A stretch of 26,096 bases of DNA from a virus: the IMG/VR virus record IMGVR_UViG_3300042448_000030, positions 1 through 26,096 of that record; one strand, given 5' to 3'. The stretch's first letter is position 1. Each line of letters begins with the position of its first letter. Position numbers and translations under genes: made by a program. The notes beneath the pieces are model-generated. The model made no database searches. It was not told the DNA's origin and was given only the letters and a program-made list of their open reading frames with translations. Below, one piece after another: positions 7,298 through 19,400 of this stretch.

Positions 7298-10200
7298 CTA
7301 CACTACCTCGCTCAAGTATACAGACATTTCTGGTCCTTGGTTGCTCTTATTGTATTCTATTTGATACACAACAAATCTTGAAGACTCTGGAGCAATCTGG
7401 TCTGTTCCATTCTCATCCTTCATGTCAATGTTTACAATATCTCCTAATTGCAATGTTGGCATAGAGAATACGTTAACTCCGATAGACTTTCTTGGTCTCA
7501 TAATCTTATTAGCAATCCAGTCCATTAGTGAGTTTGCCATGTCCTGGCTTTGAATATATCTAGACTCAAGCGTGAATTCTTTTTTACCATAGGCAGATCT
7601 ACTGTTTCTAATTCTGTTATACTCCTGTGCTTCCTTTAGTGGTGATGTAACCAAAGACGATCCTGTTGGAGTCTGTGGATCTGACAGGCTTGACCTTGTT
7701 GAAAAATACTCATCTACAGTTAATTCGTGTGTTGCCTGTTGTGTAAATGTTACACCCTGAAGCCTTAAGTAGTTTCCCCCTGTTCCGTCAAGAACTAGGA
7801 CTGAGTCTGTTGAGTTGAATATCATAAACTCTGCTGAGTATGGACCAGCAATAAATCCAGAAACAACATAGCCCCTATCGTTGTTGTAGGTTGGTGCAAT
7901 CTGTGCTGTTAAGGCTGGATAAGACTTGTCGTATCTTACGTTAAAGTAGGCAGCCTCTCGCATGATAGTTCCAAACTCTTCGTAGTATATCGCCTTTCCT
8001 GTTGGGCTAGATGGGCTAACATCCTTTAGGAATGACTCATTGATAATACCACTTAGAGCATACTTACGCATTGACTCGTTAAAACTTATTGACCCAGACC
8101 CAAAGATACCGTTTTCTGGAACAGATGCACTAGAAACAATCTCGGTGCTTGAGGTTTGGCTAGGTGATGCAGAAATAGCAAACACGTGCTCAAACATACA
8201 CTTTGCTTTTCCACGAACAAATAGGGCCATGTTGTTATAGATAATTGGCTTCTTGGTGTTTGCATCTATAAACGGTTCGGCATCTGTAACTGTTCCCACA
8301 AGAACGTTATTTACGTAAAGGTAGAATCTTAGATTATTTTCATTAACAACCTCATACTCAACCGCTAGGTCGTAGACTGTGCTTGCCGAGTTAGTTGATG
8401 ACATTCTTGACTGACCAGTAAACAATCCGTTGTCAACAGACACATTTGTTAGACCTCCCCATAGTTTTACAGGGGTTGCTTTCTGTCCAGTTAGTACGGC
8501 ATTGCTTTCGTCTAGCCCAACATTCATCTTGTAAAATAACAGGTTGTGAACTGGGTCTTCAATGATCTTGTCGTCTTGAGTATACTTTGTAACCTTTCTA
8601 GATATGCTTGTGTCAGAAAGAGCAGCAATCTCAAAATAGTATCCGTTGTTTGTTACTGGGTTTAGCAATACTGCAATTCCTCCAGAAGAAGCCTTTAGAA
8701 CAGTAGTCGTTTCATTTCCAGAAGGGGTTAGTTGTTTGCTTGTGTACCAAGAATCTTCTCCAACACCAGACTGCTCCTGACCATATCCGTATTTACCAAT
8801 AAGTCTAAGTCTAGTTCCAAAGTACTTGTACTTTGCAGCATCTGCACCAAGATTTTTGTATGTGTATGAAACAAAGTCAACGCTGTTTGGATCATTAGCG
8901 TCAGTAAAGGCTGGTCCAGACATAACAAGGGCAGAAGATTGTACGCTTCCATTAGGAACTGTTTGTGGATTGGTAATTCCATTATTATTTGTAGTTGTAT
9001 CAGAACTTAGATAGTTTTTGATTACCCCAGTAATTGACGATCCCTGACCAACTGTAGAACTGTTTCTGTTTCCAGAGTCATTTGTTTTTCCACCTGCAAC
9101 TTTTGTAGAATCCAAAGACAGGAATCTTTGATCTGTAAAGTTTATAGCCTGAATATCCTTTAAAAGATTTTCTGCAGAGATTCCTTTTAATGGTACAGAA
9201 GTATCACCTTTATGCTTAATTTTAAACAGTGTGCTACTTTGAATAGACTCTACCCTAAGCATGTTTAGGTTGTCTGCATCAAACGGTTTAGTGACGGTTA
9301 AATCTGTTCCAGACTTAGACAGAGACTTTTCTATTGCGATTAAATCTACCTGCTGCCCTACCTTAATTCCGCTAGTATCTTCAACAGCAATGGTTCTGTT
9401 GTCATATGCTAAAGATGGCACTAGGTCTTCAATTACCCCACAAACAGTTCCTGGATTAACGGTTATTGTTTTTACAATTGTGCCATTAATTACCAAAGAA
9501 ATATCTGTTGCAGTATTGTTTGTTACCGTTGCTGTAAAGGTCTGATCGATAGTGGTGGCTGTTGACGTTGCTATTGTGACTAGGCCTGTACCCTGCTTAA
9601 TAAGTGTTGTGCCAACATCGTGAGTTTTTGGATTTTTCTTTGTTGGTGTTAGTGGTTTAGCGACAATGGTTCCAGAAGTTCCTCCAGAAATATTGGCCCC
9701 AACTACTGACCAACTAAATGATGATCCAGGAGATACCCCTGCTTCAATGGTGTTTTTGTAAAAAGATCTAAAAGATGGAAAGGTTGCTTTAATGCTCAGG
9801 GTCGATGTCGTTGATCCTGGAACAATATTTGAAATACTAATGTTGCCAAGTGATGTGACGGTGTCTATATTCTTTTTTGGCTGCAGGGATTGTGTAACAG
9901 AATAAACCGTTCTGCCAGCCATGGAAAGTGAATAGGTGTAGTCCTTTGAAGCCTTTAGATTAGTTGCAGTAACGCTTCCAACCCCTGTTCCACTTCCTGC
10001 AGACAGTGTGCCAGGTGCAGTTATTGTCCAGGCCAAAGATCCTGTCCCAAATGTTTTAATTGGAACTGTGGCCTTGTGTGGAATGTATGCGTTTCTTAGT
10101 TGGAAGTTTCCAATAGCACTAAAGAGGTAGTCTGAATCCATAGTAACACCAGATACATTTTGTGCCCAAGATGCTGTGTCAAGTCCTGCCTTGTGTTCTA

Positions 10201-12751
10201 CAACCTTTGTGCCAAACTGACCACGACCATGAACCTCTACTACGCCTGGGATAGGTCTTCCAGTGTCTTTGTTATAGAAAGGCTTTGAGTATATGCGAAC
10301 AAATCCTGTTGGATACATCTTGCCATTAAACGGAATCTTTGAAAAGTAGTCCTCGTATTCTTCAAGGCTGCTAATCCAAACATCTGCTGTTTCTCCTAGC
10401 ACCTTATACTGAACTGCATCATACTTAATTACTTCACCGTTGGCATAGAAGTACCCTGCGTATCTACCCATCCACTGAGCAGCGTCACCAAAGTCAATGA
10501 TGTTGTCTTGAACAATACCCTGAGCATTTACTGATGGAACCCTATTGGGCAATGCTGTTTTAAGTGGGATTGCTGTTAGTGCATAGGTAGAAAGTGATCC
10601 ATCGTTACCACCGTTTTGTGTCTTGGTGGCTTCTGATGGAGATACTTCCCAAAGAAGCGAAGGCTTGTATGTCCAGTTCTTGTCACGGTCTAGTTTGTTA
10701 GCCTGCTCTAGTGACGAGTAAGACTTTTCAATATACCGAGTTGTAAAGTTAATCTTTCCATCGTTGTAGACTTCTGTGTCCTGGCTTGCGATGCTAACAA
10801 TGTTTGCTAGTTTTGGCTTAGTTGTTGAGTTTCTTTCTACACCATTCTTGGCAGAGTCTTTAGAGCCATATAGCGTAAGGTCTATCTCTCTGTCTGTTGC
10901 TTTTGGAAGCATGTAGTTTCTTGACATCAGAACAAAGTTGTTGTATTCGTCAAAGAACATTGCTGTTTGCGTAGAACGTGCTAGTTCGTTTAGGACTTCT
11001 GCAACAGTTACATCTGGCTCAACATAGAAGAACGGTATGATTGGCTCTGGCTCTCCTGCTACCCTCTTAAAGATGTAGTTGCTAAAGCCAATGTTGTCCA
11101 AAAGAAACGACACTGCATAACTTAGAGATGCGTTTCTGACAAGTACCTGCGGTGCAGAGAACGATTCAAAGTAAGAGAACATATCTCTTAGGTTAATTCT
11201 TACAGTCCTAGAGTCTGCCGATATTTCTGGGAAGCCATCACCATACATAGTCTTGATAGGAACAAAGTAGTCATAGTATGTTCCGTTCTCAAGAACCTCT
11301 GCGATAACATCATAGATCTTAAACTGGATTTGGTTTGGTGCATATTTTGCAATAATGCTTGTTGAATTATTGATGTTAAACGAATTGTCAAAGTCAAAGA
11401 TTTCTATAGATCCTGTAGACACTAGGAGTTGTCCTACTGGCAATCCGCTTACGCCTAGATCTGATGCTGTTTTCTTTGCAGATACCGCCTTTGTTCTGTC
11501 GGTCATGTTTACAGCAAGACGAGTAGACATTTCAATAAGGTCGAAGGTAGAGTCTAACTTGTTCATGGTTTCTACAACAATCCTGAGACCCTTAAGGTAC
11601 TGCATCTCTCTGAAGGTATTTCTAAATTGATTCGTTGTGTTGATAAAGTTATCTGGGCTTGTAGTGTCTGTAACAAAGTGAGTGAATCTGTCTACAGTTT
11701 CTTCTGCAACTATCCATCCATACTCTGGAGCAAACACCTGATATTCTTCATCTGCTTCAATCCATATGTGGTATTCTCCAATGTCTGTTGCAGAACTTTT
11801 AATTAGGTAGGCATATCCGTTTACCGCCTTAACAGGCAAAAGGGCTGTTGTTGAATATGTCTCAGCCTGAACAAAAATGTCTCTGTACATATCTGGAACA
11901 ATTAGTCCATAAGATAATTCTACATATCCGTCTGCACCAATTACAGGAGAGCCATCTCTTCTTGTGGAGTTTGCGTCAAATGTTTTTAGGTCTTCCCATC
12001 CATCTCCGACGAGTCCCTGAATCTTCCATTTAACAGGAGTTGTTTTGTTTGCGTTTCCAAATAGTGGGTCTGGGATACTTCCATTTGCAGTAGCAATGCT
12101 TCCCTGATTAATTGTTCCGACATTAGTTTGCATCTTTACAACTACCCTGTTTGCTGGAACTACTTCTTTATAGACAACAAAAGGAACCGCATCGTCAATT
12201 GCGTATTCAGATAGCCCACCGATTGTTCTGTTTGCTACACCATACTCTTTGCCAGTTTCTGTTCTAAAGGATGTCCAGTATTTAAACTTATCGTTTCTAT
12301 CAGACACGTAGTATCTTGGCCTGTTTGTGTCAAGGTATGATTGACCTAGACCGTTAATCGTTGTACCGTTTACGAAGTGTGTTCCAAATGTTGTAAAGTA
12401 TCTGGCCTTGTTGATTCCAGATCTTGGTCTAAACTTGCCAAGGCAGTCGTCTAGAGAGAAGTACAGTTTTTTCTTTTCGTTTACAGTAGAGAATCTAATT
12501 GGCTCATTTGTTTCATTAAACCCATTCTCAATAGTAGTATCTGAGTTGGTGGCATTTTTGTGAAAAGGATCGTTTGGGTCAAACTGCACTGGTAGAAGTC
12601 TAAAGTCTGTAGATGTTTTACGATAGCGATAGTTTCCCACCATAGAAATGTTGTCAGGAATATTCATATTCCATTCAGCAGATATGAATGATCTGTTCTT
12701 AACGGATGAAGAAGTTTCTAGGTGCTCTTGTAGTTTTTCGTTAAAGAACAT
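7298..12751 (-). CDS. Tail hub/tip protein (Tal-like) with sugar-binding-like insertions
   Basis: This 1817-residue protein should form the distal end of the tail tube and contact the host. Residues about 170-300 look like a discoidin-type galactose-binding sandwich (VPANRVVVKMQTN, WKIQGLVGDGWEDLKTFD). Residues about 450-620 look like a gp27/Tal-type hub domain (VEPDVTVAEVLNELARSTQT, then FFDEYNNFVLMSR). Its partner half appears at the very end (1730-1817: LQLGDIVNID, RFVVYQIEYN, SVYLSEVV). Between them lie insertions: serine/threonine-rich Ig-like repeats at about 900-1190 and a concanavalin/LamG-like domain at about 1290-1530 (FGTRLRLIG, NLRFYLYVNNVLVGTV). No peptidase or lysin motif is visible. 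It starts one base after the preceding stop codon, with GAAGAGG as ribosome binding site. Domain names are fold guesses from sequence patterns; the hub call is the firmest. Confidence 0.75.
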   Translation of the reverse strand: MFFNEKLQEHLETSSSVKNRSFISAEWNMNIPDNISMVGNYRYRKTSTDFRLLPVQFDPNDPFHKNATNSDTTIENGFNETNEPIRFSTVNEKKKLYFSLDDCLGKFRPRSGINKARYFTTFGTHFVNGTTINGLGQSYLDTNRPRYYVSDRNDKFKYWTSFRTETGKEYGVANRTIGGLSEYAIDDAVPFVVYKEVVPANRVVVKMQTNVGTINQGSIATANGSIPDPLFGNANKTTPVKWKIQGLVGDGWEDLKTFDANSTRRDGSPVIGADGYVELSYGLIVPDMYRDIFVQAETYSTTALLPVKAVNGYAYLIKSSATDIGEYHIWIEADEEYQVFAPEYGWIVAEETVDRFTHFVTDTTSPDNFINTTNQFRNTFREMQYLKGLRIVVETMNKLDSTFDLIEMSTRLAVNMTDRTKAVSAKKTASDLGVSGLPVGQLLVSTGSIEIFDFDNSFNINNSTSIIAKYAPNQIQFKIYDVIAEVLENGTYYDYFVPIKTMYGDGFPEISADSRTVRINLRDMFSYFESFSAPQVLVRNASLSYAVSFLLDNIGFSNYIFKRVAGEPEPIIPFFYVEPDVTVAEVLNELARSTQTAMFFDEYNNFVLMSRNYMLPKATDREIDLTLYGSKDSAKNGVERNSTTKPKLANIVSIASQDTEVYNDGKINFTTRYIEKSYSSLEQANKLDRDKNWTYKPSLLWEVSPSEATKTQNGGNDGSLSTYALTAIPLKTALPNRVPSVNAQGIVQDNIIDFGDAAQWMGRYAGYFYANGEVIKYDAVQYKVLGETADVWISSLEEYEDYFSKIPFNGKMYPTGFVRIYSKPFYNKDTGRPIPGVVEVHGRGQFGTKVVEHKAGLDTASWAQNVSGVTMDSDYLFSAIGNFQLRNAYIPHKATVPIKTFGTGSLAWTITAPGTLSAGSGTGVGSVTATNLKASKDYTYSLSMAGRTVYSVTQSLQPKKNIDTVTSLGNISISNIVPGSTTSTLSIKATFPSFRSFYKNTIEAGVSPGSSFSWSVVGANISGGTSGTIVAKPLTPTKKNPKTHDVGTTLIKQGTGLVTIATSTATTIDQTFTATVTNNTATDISLVINGTIVKTITVNPGTVCGVIEDLVPSLAYDNRTIAVEDTSGIKVGQQVDLIAIEKSLSKSGTDLTVTKPFDADNLNMLRVESIQSSTLFKIKHKGDTSVPLKGISAENLLKDIQAINFTDQRFLSLDSTKVAGGKTNDSGNRNSSTVGQGSSITGVIKNYLSSDTTTNNNGITNPQTVPNGSVQSSALVMSGPAFTDANDPNSVDFVSYTYKNLGADAAKYKYFGTRLRLIGKYGYGQEQSGVGEDSWYTSKQLTPSGNETTTVLKASSGGIAVLLNPVTNNGYYFEIAALSDTSISRKVTKYTQDDKIIEDPVHNLLFYKMNVGLDESNAVLTGQKATPVKLWGGLTNVSVDNGLFTGQSRMSSTNSASTVYDLAVEYEVVNENNLRFYLYVNNVLVGTVTDAEPFIDANTKKPIIYNNMALFVRGKAKCMFEHVFAISASPSQTSSTEIVSSASVPENGIFGSGSISFNESMRKYALSGIINESFLKDVSPSSPTGKAIYYEEFGTIMREAAYFNVRYDKSYPALTAQIAPTYNNDRGYVVSGFIAGPYSAEFMIFNSTDSVLVLDGTGGNYLRLQGVTFTQQATHELTVDEYFSTRSSLSDPQTPTGSSLVTSPLKEAQEYNRIRNSRSAYGKKEFTLESRYIQSQDMANSLMDWIANKIMRPRKSIGVNVFSMPTLQLGDIVNIDMKDENGTDQIAPESSRFVVYQIEYNKSNQGPEMSVYLSEVV
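8162..8884 (-). other. Concanavalin/LamG-like domain inside the tail hub protein
   Basis: Residues about 1290-1530 of the hub protein show the strand pattern of a LamG/concanavalin sandwich: a strand with FGTRLRLIG, a GGIAVLLNP turn, a YYFEIAAL strand, and VEYEVVNENNLRFYLYVNNV near the end. Such domains in phage tips usually bind surface glycans. Boundaries are approximate. Confidence 0.5.
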
Positions 12752-12752
12752 G

Positions 12753-13409
12753 CTATACCTCTTCCAGGCTCAGAGACACACCCCAGAGGTCGTGCCCATA
12801 TCCTCGTTTTTCTACTGAGTATGAAAAGTCTGAAAAGAAAACTTCTATAACATCTGAGTATTTGTGTAGATTGTTATACTTGTTTTGACCAGTAAAGTTA
12901 TCGTATCTATCGTATGATAGGAATAGCCAGAATGAACCTTTGTGGTTTTCATACCAGTCAAGCAATTCAATACCGCCAGCACCTCCGTCTGCCGTATACA
13001 TCTGGCTCATGCCGTCTGATACAGTTGAGGTTGTTCTTAGAACTGCAAGACCATTCTCGTCAAACTCTGGTGATGCAGCATAGCCTCTAGATGGCAGTCT
13101 TTGCCAAGATGTAGAAATCTGTACCTTGTCTGCAATGTGATATGAACGCATACGACCATTGACCATACGCTCACGCTTTTCAATTCTTTGTGGCTTGAAA
13201 GATATTTCTCCACGGTTGTGGTCAGATAGCACTAGGAAGGTCCCAGCCTCGTCAGGAGACTCTGCAATAATATCCCCATCTGATCCTAGTTCATAACCTA
13301 CAGGGACGTAGAAGCCCTGCTCTGTGAGTGTTCCAGGGGTATCTGAAAGTAGCATGGCCTGTGGCCTGCCCCACTTCTTTCTACCTGCCATATACGCTGA
13401 TGTGGTCAT
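12753..13409 (-). CDS. Distal-tail-like minor tail protein
   Basis: This 218-residue protein lies between the tape measure and the tail hub, the canonical place of the distal tail (Dit) protein, which forms the ring joining tail tube to hub. The C-terminal half (FWLFLSYDRYDNF and YSDVIEVFFSDFSYSVEKRG) has the beta-rich character of Dit/tube-type domains. Its final residues (GVSLSLEEV) resemble the end of the hub protein (MSVYLSEVV), possibly a shared closing strand. The ATG overlaps the tape measure stop codon (TAATG), with AGGAG 13 bases upstream inside the tape measure gene, so it is translationally coupled. No sequence motif is diagnostic for Dit, so the call relies on synteny. Confidence 0.65.
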   Translation of the reverse strand: MTTSAYMAGRKKWGRPQAMLLSDTPGTLTEQGFYVPVGYELGSDGDIIAESPDEAGTFLVLSDHNRGEISFKPQRIEKRERMVNGRMRSYHIADKVQISTSWQRLPSRGYAASPEFDENGLAVLRTTSTVSDGMSQMYTADGGAGGIELLDWYENHKGSFWLFLSYDRYDNFTGQNKYNNLHKYSDVIEVFFSDFSYSVEKRGYGHDLWGVSLSLEEV

Positions 13410-16400
13410 TATAGAACATTGCTCCTAATTCGCTGTGAGTCAATCTGCTTAATCTGTGCCATTACGGTTCTTGCAATGTCATTAGCATTTGCACCTGAGT
13501 TGGCAACGTTTACGTTGACACTATAATTATACACTGAATCTCCGCCGTATGTTCCACTATTGATAGACTTTAGGTTGTCTACCCCAAAACTCTTTACCGC
13601 TGGCTGGCTTACAACGAACTCGCCTGGGGTAAGCATAGCAGGAATTGTATCTGTTCCTCTTGCAAATCCACCTGCCAGGAATCTTTGTGGCATAACCATA
13701 CCACCCATCTTAAAGCCCTGAACACCAAATGCTTTAAGTTCTGCTGTTCCGATTCCAGAACCTGCCAATGCAGAAACTAGTGGGTCGATGTTTGGCCCCT
13801 TATATTTTTGATACGCATCGTGGGCAACATCACGAGCGTCACTAAGTGCTTTGAGTTCTGCTTTTTCTGAAGCCATCGGGCTTGGACCAATCGCTTTTTC
13901 TCTGGCTGCAAGACTATTGTTTGCCTGTGTGTAATTATCTTTTAAAGTTTTGTAGGTTTCGGCATTTGCTTTTAGCAGTTCAAGGCTGTCCCTAATTGCT
14001 GGTGAAAGTAGTGAGAATGCTTTAGATGTAGATTGCTGCAAGTTTTTTGATAGAAATGACAGGGATTTTTCAGCGGTTCTGTCGTAAGTTGCTTGTAAGT
14101 TTAGTAAGTTAGTTTTTTGATCTGCTGTTAGTGTTGCCCATTTTTTCTGATCCTGCAATCTTATATTTTTGTCTAGTCCTAATTTGCCAAACTCTTCGTT
14201 TCGCCTCTGATTAGCAGTTCTAAATAGATCTTCTGCGGTATTACCAGATGCATCTGGAGTTCTAGTATATCCATATAGATTTGAAAGACTAGTGTTAGGA
14301 CCTTGTCTAAAGCGGTTACTAGTCTTTAATGCTGCCACTGCATCTTTAACAGTTGTTATTTTACCTGGGTCTGCTGGTGGACTACCTGGCACATCATCCA
14401 CGACACCAGTTCCAGTACCGCTACCAGCATTAACAACTTTTCGTGTAATAGTTTGTGTTTGAGGCTTTGATGCTTCTGCATTCTTTTTAATTTGTTCCGC
14501 TGTTTGTGCTACAAGGGTATTAAGAATCTCTCTTTGCTTTGCAAGAATAACTTCGTTCTGTACAATCTCGTCTTTTCTAATCTCAAGAACTTGTAGTTGG
14601 ATGTCGTACATCTTTTGCTCAAGGTCTGCCCTGCTTAGTTTTTGACCATTGATCTCTACGGTTAGTGCGTCTACTGCTCTCTTCTTTGCATCTTCCAAAG
14701 CCTTGACCTGTGCGTCTGCTGCAGCCTGGGCATTCTGTGCTCTAAGTTGTTGTGCAGCCTTAGCAGCAGCACCAATGTCACCACGAGATAGGGCATCGGC
14801 AATGTCTAGTTCGCCCTGCTTCTGTCTTGCAATGTCGTCATTGACAGACTTAACTTCTTGCAGTGCTTGAATCTGCTTGTCGTAGGTCTCATTAATCTTT
14901 TCTGCTTTTTTAGAGATAATGTCAAGTCCGTTTTGGTATACTCCATTCTCAGCCTCAAGAGTGTCTATCCTTACCTGTGCATCATCAATCTCGTTTTGAA
15001 CCGTGCCCTTTGATAGTCTCTCTGCTGCAAGGTTGGCAAGTTTTGCTTTTGCTAATTCGTGTACCGCTTTTTTCTGATCCTTTAGATTACCAATTAGTTT
15101 GATTCCTGAAAGAGCAAGAACCATATCGGAGTCTGCCATTAGTTCAGATGTTAGTGCAGCATTTTGATTTCCAAGAGCCAAGGCTTTTGTTGCGTCAACT
15201 CTGTCATAAATTGATTTTGTAGCCTGTAGCCCACCAACAAATTGTCCTTCAATTTTTTGTCTTGCTGATATTTCATTAAGTTGTTTTAGGAACTTTGTGG
15301 CTTTACCGCTGCTGTCAAAGAAACGTTTCATTTCTTTTTCTGCTTCTTCTTTTGGCATTCCAAGGATGTTATCAATAATGTCTTGGCTAACGTTAGCAGC
15401 AAATAGGTTGTTGGTTAATCCAGAGAACATGTTCTTAAAACTTGACCCCTTCTTGGCAAATGCTTCCAAAGCCTTTTGTGATGCACTATATCCAACTGTT
15501 AGTTTCTGTGAAGCATCTGTTAGGTCTCTAACACCCTTTACGTAATCATCTAGCCATGATGCAGATGGGCCACCCCCATTATTGTTTTGATTCCCTGCCC
15601 CGACTGTATTGTCTACAAGAATTCTATCGTTTACGGCTCTTCTGGCTACAAAGTCGGTGTACATTCCCCAACCAACAATATCAGCCTTTGCTCCGTCTTT
15701 ATTCTCTGGAGAACTTAGCCAAGCCAAAAAGTTTGGATCTTCAAAGTTCATAGTTCCAGAAAAGGTAGCAACATAAGATAAATATATTTGTTGCTCCGCT
15801 TTTGTTTTAATTGTAGAAAAGTATTTTTCATTATCTCTTAAAACATCCATTGCCTGCTCGTTCAAGATGCTTGCTCTCTGAACAATATCTACAGTTAGCA
15901 TCTTTGGCTTGAGGTTTTTAATCTCTTCAATATCTTCCATCAGGGCTTTTTCAACATCTGGTCGCTTAGAAACAAAATCAACTAGAACTGTTGCGTCAAT
16001 CCAGTTGCTGTTCATTCTTCCAAGTTCGCTATACATCTGTAGAAGTTGTTCTGCCTTTTCTCCCTTTACGGTAGACATTTTGGTCACAAACTCTGCTTGC
16101 ATCTTTTTGTTAGATTTTCCATTTTCGTCAACAAACATTCTGCTTACTTGCAAGACTTGGGCAAGTCCAGTTCCAGTAAGGTTTGTTCGAATGTCAAATG
16201 CTTTTTGCATAACATCTGCGTCATTCTTTACAAGACTTGTAAGAAGAAGCATTGAGTCTGGGTCTATAGTTGTTCCAAGATCAAGCAGTAGGTTGTATCT
16301 CTGCCCCTTATCTGTTACCGATGATCTTAGATTTTCTATTGCTATTGTCGCAAGGTCTTCCTGAGCAGTACCCTTGTATTTTTTAGTAACGACCTTTTCG

Positions 16401-19400
16401 GCACCAGATAAGAGTTGATCTTGGTAATCGCTTGCAGCAAATGAATCGCTAATTTGTTGCTGAGTTTCGGCTGTTTTGTTTAGTAGTTTCTGTCGGGCGG
16501 TGATGTATTCATTTTGTAGTCTTTCTGCTTTGGCTGCGTTGCCTGCTGCTTCGGCTACTTTAATTCTCTTTTCATAGTCTAGTTCTAGAGAGTCTAGTAG
16601 TTGCTTTTGTTGGTTTAGAGCAGCAGCCTGGATTGCTACGTTTGCACCTGCAAGTTTACCCAAGCGTTTTCCATACTCTTCAGAGGCTGTGAAGTATCCA
16701 GTAATTCCTCCAGCAACTGTTCCGATAACTGCCCCAATTCCAGCACCAATTGGACCAGCAATCATCGACCCTGCAACAGCACCTGCAGCAGCACCCACAC
16801 CAGCACCAGCAGCGATACCGCCAAGCATCATTCCAGTTTCATCGCCATTCCTCATGCCACTATTTTCTATATTTGTTGCCGCAGTAGAAATCTGTTCTTG
16901 AGATTGCTGTATGATTTTTGTTCTAATTTCTAAACCATTTTTAAGAATGTCTTCGCCGTTTGGTCCCATGAGGCTTGCTAGTTCTCCAGCAACCTTGATG
17001 CCAAGGTTTACGTTACCCATCTTTTTACCAATGCTAATGGCAATACTTCTCGCTTGCTTTGTTGTTATTGCATTAGACAAAACTGCTGTAGAAAGTTGAG
17101 CAAATAGTGCCGATTGTTGAGAGGCCCCACCCATCGCAGCACTTGCTGATCCTAGGGCTTTGGTCGTTGCTTGACCAGTTTCAGACTCAACAAAACTTTC
17201 TCCAAATGTTGATTTTCCGCTAACAACTGTAAATGGGCTAAGTTGTCCCTGCCTACGCCTATCCATAATTTCAGAGGCAGTTACCTTGCCAGCAAAGTCA
17301 GCGAGTCCTTGAATTGCTTTCGCACCAGCACCAATTGAATCAGTGAATTCAAGAACCTTGTCAATTCCGCTAGCAATCGTGTCGTTATATTTTGTCATTG
17401 AAAGCCAAGCAACGGCGACGGCTGCTGCAAGTAGGGTAATGAAACCCATAGTTTTACCCATATTTTGAAGTAGCATCGTAAGCATTGAGAAGCCACCAAG
17501 AAGTGGTGTGATTGCTTGTGCTACTTTTCCAACTTCTCCACCCATCATCGAAAGGCTACCCATAACCATAGATGCTGTCATCATGTATCCAGAAAGGTTT
17601 CTGGTGAATTTCTCCATGCCAGCACCCTTAGTCTTGGTTCCTGGACCTGCACCATCTCCACCAGGAACTCCCTTGCCCTGCTGAATGTTATTCAAAAGTT
17701 CTTTGTCAATAGCAATTCCACGCTGTTCTGCTAGGCGTAGTCTTTCCTTAATTACCTCGGACTCAAGGCCGTTGGCTTCCATATCTTGAATAAGAGCGTT
17801 TTCTTTTTCTTGCATTATCTGCATGTCTCGTGCAGCAGCATCAAGTTCTTGTTGGGTAAACTGATATCCTTGTTGGTGCTTTGCTTGAAGAATTTCTGCC
17901 TGTGTTTGAAGTGCAAGATATTCTTCATCAGTACCGAGAAGCATTTGCTGTGCTAGCATCTGTCTCTGTTCGTGGATCATGGTCCTAGACTGAACTTCTT
18001 TATCGATATTGTTTTCGAAGTGGTTCATAATCTTAGTTCCTGCTGCAACAACCTTAGCCTTTAGTTTTTCAAAGCCGTTAGAAAGCATTGTAAGGCCCTT
18101 GTCTGCAATGGCTGATGCAGCCTGTCCTGCAAGTTTTCCACCTGCTGGCCCAAAGGCTCTTGTGCCGTAGAACTGTCCAGCAGCACCAGCAGCCATGCTT
18201 GCTACCTTAATCTTTGCACGTTGTACTAGACCAAGTTTCTTCGCTGGCTGTTCTGCTGGCGGTACTGATTCAGCACCCTGATTATAAGACTGTTGATCTT
18301 GTGCACCTAGGTCAAAGGCATCGTGGTGTGGACTACTACGCTTTGCTTTATCTTGAATTAATTCAAAGGGGTCGTCCTGTGGGGCAACAACACTCTCAGC
18401 ACCGTCAATAAATTCACCCATATCTCCTGCACCAGTTGCTGAAGGAGGAACTGTGTTAGCCATTGGCACACGAGGTCTGTCATTCCTAATTCTTGATTCT
18501 CTAATTGATGATGCTGGCCTTGGCAACAGTGTTCCGTCTGGTGCAATTGAGTGTTTTCCGTCTTCGGTCGTGGGGAATCCAGCAGCATCTAACTGCTCAC
18601 GAGCATTTACTCTAACATCATAAATATTGCTCTCTAGTTGTTCGATTGTTGGACTAATTCCAGCAATCTGAGGTCCTAATTTTTCTCTTGCTTTTCCAAT
18701 AATATCTGCAACCTGAGAAGATCTTATGTTTAGTTCACCAAAGTTTTCAACAGCCCTGAGAATTTCTTGATCTAATAGTTCTATTTCTGGTAAGTGTTCT
18801 TCCCAATTTAGCCCAGCATTTTCAAACGTCTGCTTCCATTTTTCGGGACCACGCCTCTTAAAGTCTGCAGCAAAGTCTGCTGTTGGTACTGGATTGTCAA
18901 ACTTCATCTTATTGTTAAGTTGCGAATCTTGTGCAAAAGTAAATCCAGAGCCTGCTATAACTTCAAAGTTTGGGATATATTTAATATACTGTTCTAGTTG
19001 TTTTTTGAATGCTCCCTTTATTTGGTCTGTTCCTGATGCTAACAGTTCCGAGGCTAACATTGTGCCAGATTCTTTTACGTGAGCCTGATCTGTACTATAT
19101 ATCTCGCTTGGATGTAACCCTAGTGGCACTCCTGCCTGCTTTGCTGCTGGTGGATAGTAAGAAGGCCTCATGTTGACTTCTGGCCTTTGTTCTGTTCCAA
19201 GGTTTTTATTTTGAGTGAAGAATTCTGTCATACTTCTTTCAGCAACTGTTTTTGCCTGCTGTACATATATCTTAACTTGCTCTAAAAGGTCTTTTTGAAG
19301 TTCACCCTGTGTATTTTTTACAATAAGTTGAATTTCTTGTCTAAGTTTTGCTTCAAATAGGTCTGGGTTATTGCCACCATATTTTGACATTGCTTCAGAA

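Noticed and set aside
13405-13415. TATAAT overlapping the start of the distal-tail-like gene
   Set aside because: The hexamer arises from the TA-TAATG stop/start overlap and contains the start codon, so it cannot promote that gene. The same applies to the similar string near 5439.
16689-16901. Plus-strand proline/alanine-rich reading frame resembling a secreted linker protein
   Set aside because: It is the exact complement of the glycine-zipper region of the tape measure (glycine and alanine codons read backwards give proline and alanine), so it is not a gene.
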